The notes: generated from the sequence alone by a model not told the origin. A stretch of 24,625 bases of DNA from Parvibaculum sp035325945 (GCF_035325945.1 NZ_DAOKYX010000037.1:1-24625); one strand, 5' to 3'. Counted from the first letter of the stretch, positions 7,687 to 16,025 are shown. Program-made: numbers and translations.

Positions 7687-8493
7687 TCAACCCGCCATGC
7701 GCCTGTTCGCGGAGGCTTCCGTCTGGATGATGCGCCGCGATGTCCCCTCGAGCACGAGCGCCGTCAGAACGCCTGTCATATAGGCGCCCGTGTCGATGCC
7801 GATGCGGTTTTCGCGGATCACCACTTCCTCGCGCGGGGTGTGGCCATGAACCACGACCCTGCCGAAGGAGCCGCGGGCATCGAGGAACTCGTCCCTGATC
7901 CAGAGCATGTCCTCCTCGATCTGGCGCGACAGCGGCACGCCCGGCCGCACGCCGGCATGAACGAAGAAATAGCCGCCAAGTTCCACTGCGACGGACAGGG
8001 TTTGCAGAAAGCGCTTGTGCGTCTCTGGCAGCACCGCCTCGAAATGCACGCGCGCGCGTTCGAAATCAGCGGGATCGTCCGAAAGCGCCAGTTCCTGAAC
8101 GCCGTAGGAATGAAGCGTCTCGAGCCCGCCGAAATTCTTCCAGGTCCGCCCGAAAGCGGCATCCCGGAGGAATTCAAGCATGGCCGCCTCATGATTGCCC
8201 TTCAGATGGATCGCCTCGAATCCCGGCAGCGTGCCTGAGATGAGGCGGTCGAGCACCTGCTTCGACTGCAATCCGCGATCGACATAATCACCGAGGAAGA
8301 CGAGGATCTTGCGCACCGCGCCGGACGCGGACTGCGCATCCCGCTCGATCATGGCGAGCAACTCGCCCAGCAAGTCGTCGCGGCCGTGAATATCGCCGAT
8401 CGCATAGAGCCGCATGCCATCGGGCGCCGCCGCGGGTGCATGTTCCGCCATGCCTGCAACCTCTCGGAATCGTCTGACGAACCGGCCGAACAC
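7687..8493 (-). CDS. PPP-family metallophosphoesterase (serine/threonine phosphatase-like)
   Basis: The full set of calcineurin-like phosphoesterase motifs is present in order. Numbered from the favoured start they are GDIHG (33-37), GDYVDRG (68-74), GNHE (99-102), HAG (179-181) and HGHTP (216-220). They supply the Asp, His and Asn ligands of a two-metal site. Family members hydrolyse phosphoproteins or, as in ApaH, dinucleoside polyphosphates. I favour a GTG start at 8493 (MFGRFVRRF, 268 residues) because AGGTGAG lies just before it; an ATG at 8568 would add a 25-residue basic and Ala-rich extension without a ribosome binding site. The gene is upstream of and collinear with the export genes. 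It might counteract the Wzc kinase, but a general housekeeping role is equally possible. Confidence 0.85.
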   Translation of the reverse strand: MFGRFVRRFREVAGMAEHAPAAAPDGMRLYAIGDIHGRDDLLGELLAMIERDAQSASGAVRKILVFLGDYVDRGLQSKQVLDRLISGTLPGFEAIHLKGNHEAAMLEFLRDAAFGRTWKNFGGLETLHSYGVQELALSDDPADFERARVHFEAVLPETHKRFLQTLSVAVELGGYFFVHAGVRPGVPLSRQIEEDMLWIRDEFLDARGSFGRVVVHGHTPREEVVIRENRIGIDTGAYMTGVLTALVLEGTSRRIIQTEASANRRMAG

Positions 8494-8781
8494 GCTCTCA
8501 CCTGGACCTTTGACGACACTTCGATGCGCCGCCGCCGCGCCGGAACGCCGGGGTCGGCCAGCCTGCATCGATTCGTCTGAACGATACCCGCTCCCGGCGA
8601 GAGGGCAAGCATGCAGACAATGAAAGCGCTGCGGACCGGCGCCCCGATGGTTTAAGCTGGCTTATCGGAGCCGGATACCGACGGCCGCCGCCAGACCCGT
8701 GCCTGCGCAGAGGCAAGAAGCCGCTCTCTCTGGTAGAAGACTGCCCATCGGTCCCTTGCCGGGCCGCATCCTGTAGCAGCC

Positions 8782-9792
8782 ATGGGCAAATTGAAGGACG
8801 CTCAGCGCGTGTCGAACGAACTCTCCACCTCGGCTCCCGCGGACCATCTCGCCTCCGCCCGCCGCACACTCGAACTCGAAATCGCCGGCCTCCGGGCGCT
8901 CGCCGCCTCGCTCGACGGGCCCTTCAACGAGGCAGTCGACCAGCTCGTCACCGTGAAGGGCCGCATCATCGTCACCGGCATGGGCAAGAGCGGCCACATC
9001 GCCCGCAAGATCGCCGCGACCCTCGCCTCGACCGGCGCGCCTGCGCAATTCGTGCATCCCGCCGAGGCAAGCCACGGCGATCTCGGCATGATCACTCGCG
9101 ACGATGCGATCCTCGCGCTCTCCTGGTCGGGGGAATCGGCCGAGCTTCTCAGCATCATTTCCTATGCCAAGCGCTTCGCCATACCGCTGGTCGCCATCAC
9201 CGCAGAGGCGAAGAGCGCGCTCGCCCAGGCGGCCAATATCGCCCTCCTCCTGCCGAAAGCCGAGGAAGCCTGCCCGAACGGCCTTGCCGCCCCGACAACC
9301 TCCACCACCATGCAGCTTGCGCTTGGCGACGCGCTCGCCGTCGCGCTTCTCGAATATCGAAACTTCACGCCCAGCGATTTCCGCGTCTTCCATCCGGGAG
9401 GAAAGCTCGGCGCCATGCTCCGCCACGTCGCCGACATCATGCACAAGGGCGAGGAGATGCCGCTCGGCCGCGCCGACATGCCGATGTCTCAGGCGCTGAT
9501 CGAGATGTCGCGCAAGAGCCTCGGCTGCCTCGGTGTCGTCGATGACAGCGGCACTCTCATCGGCATCATCACCGATGGCGACCTTCGCCGCCACATGGGC
9601 AGCGATCTTCTGGAAAAGCGGGTGGGCGACATCATGAACCCCGCGCCCAAGACGGTGCCCTCGACCATGCTCGCCACCGAGGCGCTGAACTTCCTCAACG
9701 AGCGCAAGATCACGAGCCTCTTCGTCGTCGATGACGGAAAGCCCGTGGGCCTCGTTCACATTCACGATTTCCTGCGCGCTGGCGTCGTCTGA
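8782..9792 (+). CDS. kdsD: Arabinose-5-phosphate isomerase (KdsD/KpsF/GutQ family)
   Basis: This 336-residue cytoplasmic enzyme interconverts D-ribulose 5-phosphate and D-arabinose 5-phosphate, the first committed step toward Kdo of lipopolysaccharide or capsule. The SIS domain (about residues 45-180) holds GMGKSGH (66-72), HPAEASHGDLG (92-102), SWSGES (114-119) and the APTTSTTMQLALGDALA segment. The conserved FHPGGKLG follows near 205. Two CBS domains occupy about 210-265 (MPLGRADMPMSQALIEM, LIGIITDGDLRR) and 275-333 (VPSTMLATEALNFLNE, KPVGLVHIHDFLRA). The length is normal for the full three-domain type. The gene diverges from the phosphatase across the 288 bases 8494-8781, in which I see no convincing promoter boxes. 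It converges with the reverse gene ending at 9845. A capsule-specific paralogue (KpsF) cannot be excluded. Confidence 0.93.
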   Translation: MGKLKDAQRVSNELSTSAPADHLASARRTLELEIAGLRALAASLDGPFNEAVDQLVTVKGRIIVTGMGKSGHIARKIAATLASTGAPAQFVHPAEASHGDLGMITRDDAILALSWSGESAELLSIISYAKRFAIPLVAITAEAKSALAQAANIALLLPKAEEACPNGLAAPTTSTTMQLALGDALAVALLEYRNFTPSDFRVFHPGGKLGAMLRHVADIMHKGEEMPLGRADMPMSQALIEMSRKSLGCLGVVDDSGTLIGIITDGDLRRHMGSDLLEKRVGDIMNPAPKTVPSTMLATEALNFLNERKITSLFVVDDGKPVGLVHIHDFLRAGVV

Positions 9793-9802
9793 GGGGCCTT
9801 CC

Positions 9803-9832
9803 TGCCGGCGATCACGCAACGGACCGCCGGCA
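9803..9832. other. Inverted repeat between two convergent genes
   Basis: TGCCGGCG (9803-9810) and CGCCGGCA (9825-9832) form a perfect 8-base GC-rich stem with a 14-base loop. It lies in the 52-base gap where the isomerase gene and the reverse 265-residue gene meet. Neither strand has a T-run after the stem, so it is not a typical intrinsic terminator. It could still act as a transcript end-protecting or bidirectional stop structure. Confidence 0.35.
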
Positions 9833-9844
9833 TGGTATCAAGGC

Positions 9845-10642
9845 TCAGAAGGCGCCCTTCTCGATGCGGAAGATGTCCGGCGACTTGGGGTCCGCCACAT
9901 AGGCGAGCGTCAGCGTATAGACCTTCTTCTCTTCCTTCGCGTCCACCTTCTTGCCGTCCGAAGCGGCGGCCGGCTGCGCGACAGGAATTTCGCGATAGAT
10001 CAGCCGGACGAGGTGGCCCTCGGCATCCATGGCCTGAAAGGCGAGCACGCCGTTCTTGATCTTTCTGTCACGGATGACCGTCTTCGGATCGTAATTCTGC
10101 TGGGCGAAATAGGTCTTCAGCAGAAGCGCGGTCTTGGCGATGCTGACGCCTGTCGTCTCGGGCGTAACCGGCGTTCCCCACAGAATATTGACCTGAATGA
10201 GATCCTTGGACTTGTAGCCGAGCACATAGCCGATCTCCGCCTCGCCCGTTTCGGGAATGAGGTCGGTCACGCGGACGGCCAGCGTCTTCGTGCGCGCCAC
10301 AGCGCTCTCGACGGCGCGAACGTCATCGCCCGACTTGCCGAAGTCCGATTTGATCGCCGCGCGGATGGCTGCCTCGTCGGCGCCGAATTTGGCGCTCCGG
10401 AAGCCGTTGATCACGCCATGCTTCGATGCCGGCTTGCCCGCCGCTTCCTTGCTTTCGCTCGCGGTGGTGCTCTGCGTTGCATTCTTTGCGCTGCGCGGCG
10501 CGGCTTCGCCGGGGCCGACGCTGGTTTTCCAGATGAGGATGCCGAGGCCGGCCACCAGTGCCAGCACAACCCATAGACCGCGACGAATCATTTTCTGCTT
10601 CTCTTCCGAAAGCGATGAATACCAAAGTGTGACTTGCGACAT
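9845..10642 (-). CDS. Single-pass membrane-anchored protein of unknown function after the sulfotransferase
   Basis: This protein has about 265 residues. The ATG at 10642 (MSQVTLWYSSL) is preferred because it begins 13 bases after the sulfotransferase stop (10656-10658); the in-frame ATG at 10708 would overlap that gene by about 50 bases. A short cytoplasmic stretch (EEKQKMIRRG) is followed by one membrane helix at about residues 22-40 (LWVVLALVAGLGILIW), and then by a Ser/Thr/Ala/Lys-rich linker to about residue 75. The remaining domain is mixed alpha/beta and charged (GFRSAKFGADEAAIRAAI, VRVTDLIPETGEAEIGYVL, LVRLIYREIPVA), presumably periplasmic. The FRSAKFGADEAAIRAAI segment looks like the short helical repeat seen in several periplasmic proteins of unknown function. 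I cannot assign a family. The spacing suggests co-transcription with the sulfotransferase. Confidence 0.7.
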   Translation of the reverse strand: MSQVTLWYSSLSEEKQKMIRRGLWVVLALVAGLGILIWKTSVGPGEAAPRSAKNATQSTTASESKEAAGKPASKHGVINGFRSAKFGADEAAIRAAIKSDFGKSGDDVRAVESAVARTKTLAVRVTDLIPETGEAEIGYVLGYKSKDLIQVNILWGTPVTPETTGVSIAKTALLLKTYFAQQNYDPKTVIRDRKIKNGVLAFQAMDAEGHLVRLIYREIPVAQPAAASDGKKVDAKEEKKVYTLTLAYVADPKSPDIFRIEKGAF

Positions 10643-10655
10643 TGTCCGATACCGA

Positions 10656-12758
10656 TCAGTAAGCCAGCGGGCCCAGTTCCCTGACGAGCGGCTCGACCAG
10701 CTCGCCATAGTTCCGCCACCGCTCGACCGATGAGGAATAGAGCGGCTGGCGCACCTGCGTCACGCTCGCCGTCTTCACGGGACGTTCGGTCTTGTGAAAT
10801 TCGAGGCAGGCCGCATCCCATTCGAGATCGCAATGGGAAATGATCCTGCGCGCCTCGGTTTCGAGATTGCCGACAACCTCCTCATACTTCACTTCGAGGA
10901 TGTAGTGCTGCGGCAGAACCGCTTTCCAGTGCTCCATGAGCTCGTGATATTTCTGGTAGTAATGCGCGATCTCCTTGAGATCATACGTATACGGCATATC
11001 TTCACGGAACATCTTTGAGTAGCACGATATGCACGTATCGACCGCGTTCCGCTTGCAATGGATGATCCGCGCATTCGGGAACAGGAGATAGATGAGGCCG
11101 ACATAATAGTAGTTGGTGAGCATCTTGTCGGTGACGCGCGTCTTGCCCGCCGGAAGCGGCGGCAGGTGCTCCCGGTAGTAATTGACGATCGTCTGAAGCT
11201 GCGACTGCTCGATCAGATGCATGAGTTCCGGATAGCGCACGGCCGACCCGAACATGCGGTCGACTTCGGCGACGCCGCCATGCAGATATTTGACCTCGCC
11301 CGCGCCATAGATCTCCGGGTGGCTCGCAAGAATCTGCTCGACCAGCGTGCTGCCCGAGCGCGGCATGCCGACAATGAAGATCGGGCGCAGCGTCGGATCG
11401 CCATGGCCCGCCTTTTCAGCGAGCAGCTTCGGCGTGAAGACGTGCCGGATGCGGTCGAAGAGCCTGAGCGCCGGCATTTCCTCATAGTTGAGCTTGCGCC
11501 GCTTGAGCGCCGCTCCGGCCATGAACTGCTCGAAGGCCTTGCGATGTTCCTTGATGTCGTCATAGGCCTTGCCGAGCGAATAATGCAGCGCCATGCGCTG
11601 ATCCTCGCTGATGTCGGGGCGGCTCACGGCTTCCTCGAGGAAACGGATTTCTGGAGCGCCCGGCTTGAATTTCTTGGCGGCGGCGAGATTGATATGGGTC
11701 GGGATCGAGCCGGGCTCGAGTTCCGCCGCGCGCGAAAGCGCCTTCTGCGCGCCATCGAGATCGCCGACTTCGAGAAGCGAGATGCCGAGATTGTTGAGAA
11801 TTTCAGGCGCGTCGGGTTTGAGCGCCAGCGCCTTGCGGCAATGCTCGATCGAGCCCGTAAAATCCTCGAGATCGCGGCAGATTCGCCCCATGAGATTGAG
11901 CGCGCCGACATGATCGGGCCTGTTGCGGAGCGCGCGCTGACAGGCATAGAGCGCACCCTTCGTCCGCCCGAGATCGAGGAGATAGGACGCCATGATGATC
12001 ATCGCCTCCGGCCGGTCGGGCTGGATGGCCATGGAGCGCGCGAGAACGCCCAGCGCTTCTTCGGGCTGCTTGCGGTCCCAGAGCGTCAGGGCGAGATTGT
12101 TGAACGCCTCGATGTAGTTCGGCCGCGCGCCGATGGCCATGCGCAGCGCCTGTTCGGCCTCTTCGAGATGCCCCCGCTCGCGCAGCGTGCAGCCGAGATT
12201 GCTCAGCGCCTCGGGATAGGCGGCGCGCAACTCGATCGCCTTGCGGTATTCCTCGATCGCCTCGTCGAGCCGCTTCTGCGCGCGCAGCGCATTGGCGAGA
12301 TTGTTATGCGCCTCGGGGAATTTCGGATCGCATGCGATGGCGCGCCGGTAGAGTTCCTCCGCCCCCGCATAATCGCGCCTGTCGAAGAGCGCTATGCCGA
12401 GATTGTTGAGCCCCTGAAGATAATTCGGATCAAGCTCGATCGCGCGCCGTCCTGCCTCGATCGCCCGGTCGAGTTCTCCGATCTGGCGGTACATCTCGCA
12501 GAGATTGCTGTGGAAGCCGACGACATTCGGATCGCCCGCCACCGCCTGCTCCATCCACCTGATCGCTTCCTTCGTCTGCCCGCCGCGATAGGCGAGAATG
12601 CCGAGAAGGCTCGCCGCGTCGTGGTTCCGCGGGTCAACCTCGATGACCTGGCGGCTCAACTGATGGGCAAGGCGCAGGCGCTGGGCCCGAAAATGCTCCC
12701 ATGCGAGCCGCATGCTTTCCGCCGGGCCCATCGCACTTGCCTGTTCCGAAACGCTCAT
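10656..12758 (-). CDS. TPR-sulfotransferase
   Basis: This 700-residue protein has no signal peptide and is predicted cytoplasmic. About ten TPR units fill residues 15-380, each near 34 residues with the usual NNLG, A..YR.A and DP landmarks. A short helical linker then leads into a sulfotransferase domain (Sulfotransfer_3 type, about 455-690). This carries the PAPS 5'-phosphosulfate loop GMPRSGSTLVEQIL near 461, DKMLTNYYYVG, and the 3'-phosphate loop HCKRNAVDTCISCYSKMF. Such enzymes transfer sulfate from PAPS to a sugar, or to a tyrosine as in the tyrosylprotein sulfotransferases, which share this fold. Its first three TPRs closely match the head of the neighbouring glycosyltransferase (12888-14321), including HFxAQR, NLCEMYR and EAGRRA. 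A weak -10-like TAGAAT is visible in the 129-base gap 12759-12887. Confidence 0.88.
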   Translation of the reverse strand: MSVSEQASAMGPAESMRLAWEHFRAQRLRLAHQLSRQVIEVDPRNHDAASLLGILAYRGGQTKEAIRWMEQAVAGDPNVVGFHSNLCEMYRQIGELDRAIEAGRRAIELDPNYLQGLNNLGIALFDRRDYAGAEELYRRAIACDPKFPEAHNNLANALRAQKRLDEAIEEYRKAIELRAAYPEALSNLGCTLRERGHLEEAEQALRMAIGARPNYIEAFNNLALTLWDRKQPEEALGVLARSMAIQPDRPEAMIIMASYLLDLGRTKGALYACQRALRNRPDHVGALNLMGRICRDLEDFTGSIEHCRKALALKPDAPEILNNLGISLLEVGDLDGAQKALSRAAELEPGSIPTHINLAAAKKFKPGAPEIRFLEEAVSRPDISEDQRMALHYSLGKAYDDIKEHRKAFEQFMAGAALKRRKLNYEEMPALRLFDRIRHVFTPKLLAEKAGHGDPTLRPIFIVGMPRSGSTLVEQILASHPEIYGAGEVKYLHGGVAEVDRMFGSAVRYPELMHLIEQSQLQTIVNYYREHLPPLPAGKTRVTDKMLTNYYYVGLIYLLFPNARIIHCKRNAVDTCISCYSKMFREDMPYTYDLKEIAHYYQKYHELMEHWKAVLPQHYILEVKYEEVVGNLETEARRIISHCDLEWDAACLEFHKTERPVKTASVTQVRQPLYSSSVERWRNYGELVEPLVRELGPLAY

Positions 12759-12887
12759 TGAAATTTCAGCCCCTGCCTGCTCATCAAATGCCGCGAGACG
12801 ACGTCTCCGGCCAATCCGTCCGCCAACCGAAAGTATCTGCCGAATTCCCCCGCGGAGAGGCGTCTATTCTATCCGGCAATTCGCCTT

Positions 12888-14321
12888 TTACGAAGCCTTA
12901 CCGCCGCCAGCATGACCGCCGGAAGCGGCCAATCCGGAGGCGGCTGCCCGAGTGAGAGCCGCCCTTACATCCCTGATCACACCGGGCCAGTCGCCGCCCC
13001 GCTGCTGCCGGAAAAGCCGCATCGAGCGATAGAGCGGCGTCGATATTGTTCCGAGCCCCCAGCGCCAGTCAGGCACCTCGGCCAGCATGGTCCAGACCGG
13101 CGTCCCCAGCGCGCCCGCGAGATGTATGAGCGAGGTATCGACGCCGATCACGAGATCGAGCGCGGCGATGGCCGACGCCGTCGCCGTCATGTTCGATACC
13201 TCGCGCGAGAGATCGATGACCCCCGCGCCGAAGAGCGCCGCATCATCGGGCCTTGCACCGATCTGAAGGCTGAAGAAATGGCACCCCTCCACATCGAGTA
13301 GCGGCAGAAGCTCACGGCCCGGCATCGAGCGGCGGGCATCGTCCCGGTGATTGCTGTTGCCCGACCAGACGAGCCCGATCCTGAGCCCCGGATACTGCGA
13401 GAAGAACCGCCTGAAGCCCTCCACCTGCGCTGCCGGCGCATGGAGATAGGGCGCGCCGGTTTCCGTCCGGAAGCGACCTCGCCCCACCAGCCGCAAAAGG
13501 CTCATCAGCTCGAAGTGATGATCGGCGGCTTCAGGCTCCGCGTCCTGAGGCAGGATCGTCACATAGGGAAAGTTCAGCGCGATCAGCGGGGCGAGTTTCG
13601 GCGGCAGTTTGCCCGCCAGCCGGAGCGGGCCCTGCGCCATGAGGGCGGGGAAGAAGCGCATGCAGTGGATCGCATCGCCAAGCCCCTGCTCGCTCCAGAA
13701 AAAGAGCTTCTTGCCGACAACCGGCTCGCCCCGCCACATCTGGCCCGGAGGTGCTGCGGGCCGCAGCGCAGCGCGGCCCTGCGGCCGCGCCTCGGGCACG
13801 GCGAGGCGCCACTCATACTCCGCAAGCCCCCCATCCACATCGCCGAGCAACATCCTCAGCATGGCGCGGCGCAGATGAAAGACGGGATTCTTCGGATTGA
13901 TTTCGACCTGGCGCGTGAGGCAGTCAAGCGCGCCCCGCACATCCCCCATCGCCAGCAGCGCGGCCCCGAGATTGTTGAGCGCGAGGACATGCGAGGGATC
14001 GAGCGCCAGCGCGCGCCGCCCCGCCTCGGCTGCCCGTTCCGGCTCGCCCGCCCTGCGATACATCTCGCAGAGATTGGCGTGAAAGGCAGGCATCCGAGGG
14101 TTGCTCCCGATCGCCCGTTCCATCCAGCCGATGGCCTCGCCCGCCCTGCCTGTCCGGTATGCGACGAGCGCCAGAAGGTTGGCCGCATCGTGATCGTCCG
14201 CCCGTTCGCCGATCGCCCTGTGGCCCAGTTCCTCCGCGAGATCGAAACGCTGCGCGGCAAAATGCGACCAGGCGAGCTTCATCACCTGCGCATCGCCGCT
14301 CTCGCTTTCGCCACCCGCCAT
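12888..14321 (-). CDS. TPR-glycosyltransferase, GT9-like catalytic domain (copy 2)
   Basis: This 477-residue protein has no signal peptide. Four to five TPR units (residues 12-165) end in the connector LRMLLGDVDGGLAEYEWRL. A GT-B fold domain like heptosyltransferases (GT9/PF01075) follows at about 190-450. It contains FWSEQGLGDAIHCMRF near 208, IGLVWSGNSNHRDD, CHFFSLQIG, the nucleotide-sugar end VDTSLIHLAGALGTPVW near 390, then PDWRWGLG and YRSMRLFRQ. The sugar donor and acceptor are unknown; the TPRs imply a protein or other large acceptor. It starts 3 bases after the stop of the paralogous gene 14325-15950 (TGAATCATG), with AGGG about 9 bases before the ATG, so the two are translationally coupled. 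The C-terminus has a loose Gly/Ala-rich tail (residues 455-477) that the paralogue lacks. Confidence 0.88.
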   Translation of the reverse strand: MAGGESESGDAQVMKLAWSHFAAQRFDLAEELGHRAIGERADDHDAANLLALVAYRTGRAGEAIGWMERAIGSNPRMPAFHANLCEMYRRAGEPERAAEAGRRALALDPSHVLALNNLGAALLAMGDVRGALDCLTRQVEINPKNPVFHLRRAMLRMLLGDVDGGLAEYEWRLAVPEARPQGRAALRPAAPPGQMWRGEPVVGKKLFFWSEQGLGDAIHCMRFFPALMAQGPLRLAGKLPPKLAPLIALNFPYVTILPQDAEPEAADHHFELMSLLRLVGRGRFRTETGAPYLHAPAAQVEGFRRFFSQYPGLRIGLVWSGNSNHRDDARRSMPGRELLPLLDVEGCHFFSLQIGARPDDAALFGAGVIDLSREVSNMTATASAIAALDLVIGVDTSLIHLAGALGTPVWTMLAEVPDWRWGLGTISTPLYRSMRLFRQQRGGDWPGVIRDVRAALTRAAASGLAASGGHAGGGKAS

Positions 14322-14324
14322 GAT

Positions 14325-15950
14325 TCAACCCTGGCGGCGCGCCGCCACGGTCTGCTCGAGCGCGGCCGCAACGTCCTGAACGACGCCGGGCCAGTCGCGG
14401 CGCTGCTTCTGGCGGAAGAGACGCATCGAGCTATAGAGCGGTGTCGTGTCCCCGCCGAGCCCCCAGCGCCAGTCGGGCACCCGCGAGAGCATTGTCCAGA
14501 CCGGCGTGCCGAGCGCCCCGGCCAGATGGATGAGCGACGTGTCGACGCCGATGACGAGATCGAGCGCCGCGATTGCGGCCGCCGTCGACATCATATTCGA
14601 CACATCCTTGGAAAGATCGGTCACGCCTTCCTTGAAGAGAACCGCGTCCGCCGGCTTCGAACCGATCTGCAGGCTGTAGAAATGACAGCCTTCGACCTTG
14701 AGCAGCGGCAAAAGCCTCTCGGCCGGCATGGAGCGGCTGTAGTCGTATTTATGCGCGGTATTGCCCGCCCATACGAGACCGACCTTGAGCCCGCCCTTCC
14801 CGGCGAAGCGATTTCTGAAGATCTCGACCTGGTCACCGGGCGCGGAAAGATAGGCATCCTGCGGATCGCGCCTCTCGACGGGATAGGACAGAAGAAGCGG
14901 CAGGCTCATCAGCGCGCAATGAAAATCGGCGCCATCGGATGCAGGCGCGGACCGCACGACCTCGACAAACGGGAAGTTGAGTTCCGCGAGGCGCTGCAGG
15001 CTCGCCTGCGTCTGCAGGATGATCGCGCCGGGACGCCGCGCGGCCAGCGGCTTCAGAAACCGCAGATAGTGGATCGTGTCGCCAAGCCCCTGCTCGCAAT
15101 GAACGAAAATCCGCTTTCCCTCGATCGGCTCTCCCCGCCAGAGCTGGCCGGGGAGATTGCGCGGACGGATGCCCGGCATGGCAAGTCGCCATTCATATTC
15201 AGCGAGGCCGCCTTTCAAATCGCCCTGCAACATCCGCAGCATGGCGAGCGAGATACGGGCATTGGCGTTTTTCGGATTGGCCTCGATGGCCTGCTGCAAC
15301 CGCTCGGCTGCGAGGCCGAACTCGCCCTCCTCCCGATAGTTCAGTCCGTCATTGACCATCGCTTCGGAATAATTTGCCTGAAGAGCGATCGCCCGCTGGA
15401 AGGCGTCATGCGCCTCCCCTTCGCGCTCGAGACGCACGAGCGCATTGCCGAGATTGTTCCACGCATGCGCGAATTGCGGATTGCCGGCAAGCGCCTTGCG
15501 GTAGCACTCCTCGGCCTTGGCGAAATCCCCGCGATCGTAATGGATGATGCCGAAATTGTTCCAGGCCTGGGAATTCCGGGAATCGAGCGCAACTGCGCGC
15601 TCGCAGGCGGCAAGCGCGGGCTCCGTCTTGCCGCGCAGCCGGTACATCTCCGCCAGATTGGCATGAAAGGCAGCGGTCCGCGGCGCAAGCTCGATCGCCT
15701 TTTCGATGAACTTGATCGCCCGGTCGAGCCGGCCCTGCCGGTAGGCGACGATGCCGATCAGGTGAAACGCATCGGCATTGCGTCCCTGCCCGTTGGCCAC
15801 ATCCTGCGCCACCTTCTCGGCTTCCGTCAGGCGGCCCGCATCCATGAGATCGCGCGCGAGCTTCAGCGCCTCATCGACGGACATCCAGCGCTTCGGCGCC
15901 GCCTCTGCATCGGCGTTCCGCGGCGCTGCCCCCTCCCTCGTCTCTACCAT
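14325..15950 (-). CDS. TPR-glycosyltransferase, GT9-like catalytic domain (copy 1)
   Basis: This 541-residue protein is predicted cytoplasmic. Six to seven TPR units (about residues 25-250) end in LRMLQGDLKGGLAEYEWRL, the same connector as in the next gene. The GT-B domain (about 265-525) has HCEQGLGDTIHYLRF near 283, VGLVWAGNTAHKYDYSRS, CHFYSLQIG, VDTSLIHLAGALGTPVW near 467, PDWRWGLGG and YSSMRLFRQ. The arrangement and motifs match the alphaproteobacterial TPR-containing glycosyltransferases, not the SPINDLY/GT41 O-GlcNAc transferases. It is the first gene after the giant autotransporter, 107 bases downstream and beyond an intrinsic terminator. A -10-like TATACT lies in the gap near 15980, so it probably has its own promoter as well. 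It resembles the downstream gene over both domains, pointing to tandem duplication with loss or gain of about two TPRs. Confidence 0.9.
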   Translation of the reverse strand: MVETREGAAPRNADAEAAPKRWMSVDEALKLARDLMDAGRLTEAEKVAQDVANGQGRNADAFHLIGIVAYRQGRLDRAIKFIEKAIELAPRTAAFHANLAEMYRLRGKTEPALAACERAVALDSRNSQAWNNFGIIHYDRGDFAKAEECYRKALAGNPQFAHAWNNLGNALVRLEREGEAHDAFQRAIALQANYSEAMVNDGLNYREEGEFGLAAERLQQAIEANPKNANARISLAMLRMLQGDLKGGLAEYEWRLAMPGIRPRNLPGQLWRGEPIEGKRIFVHCEQGLGDTIHYLRFLKPLAARRPGAIILQTQASLQRLAELNFPFVEVVRSAPASDGADFHCALMSLPLLLSYPVERRDPQDAYLSAPGDQVEIFRNRFAGKGGLKVGLVWAGNTAHKYDYSRSMPAERLLPLLKVEGCHFYSLQIGSKPADAVLFKEGVTDLSKDVSNMMSTAAAIAALDLVIGVDTSLIHLAGALGTPVWTMLSRVPDWRWGLGGDTTPLYSSMRLFRQKQRRDWPGVVQDVAAALEQTVAARRQG

Positions 15951-15994
15951 GCACTCACTCTCTGTCTGGAAGGCGGTCAGTATAGCCGCTTACG

Positions 15995-16025
15995 AAAAGG
16001 AGCGGCAGAATTTCTCTGCCGCTCC
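15995..16025 (-). terminator. Intrinsic terminator of the autotransporter gene
   Basis: On the reverse strand GGAGCGGCAGA (16025-16015) pairs perfectly over 11 bases with TCTGCCGCTCC (16009-15999) around a 5-base loop. It is followed at once by TTTT (15998-15995) and then CGT. It sits 32 bases after the autotransporter stop codon, the expected place for a Rho-independent terminator. It separates the autotransporter from the downstream glycosyltransferase genes, either fully or as a partial stop. Confidence 0.85.

Noticed and set aside
9803..9832. Bidirectional intrinsic terminator between the isomerase and the 265-residue gene
   Set aside because: The stem is good, but neither side has a T-run and the loop is long, so I list it only as an inverted repeat.
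11058..12761. 567-codon forward open frame opposite the TPR-sulfotransferase
   Set aside because: It is a shadow of ten TPR units; the apparent periodicity is that of the reverse-strand repeats.
12888..15950. SPINDLY-type (GT41) O-GlcNAc transferases as the identity of the TPR-glycosyltransferases
   Set aside because: The catalytic half has the EQGLGD, VDTSLIHLAGALG and PDWRW motifs of GT9-like TPR transferases and lacks the GT41 landmarks.
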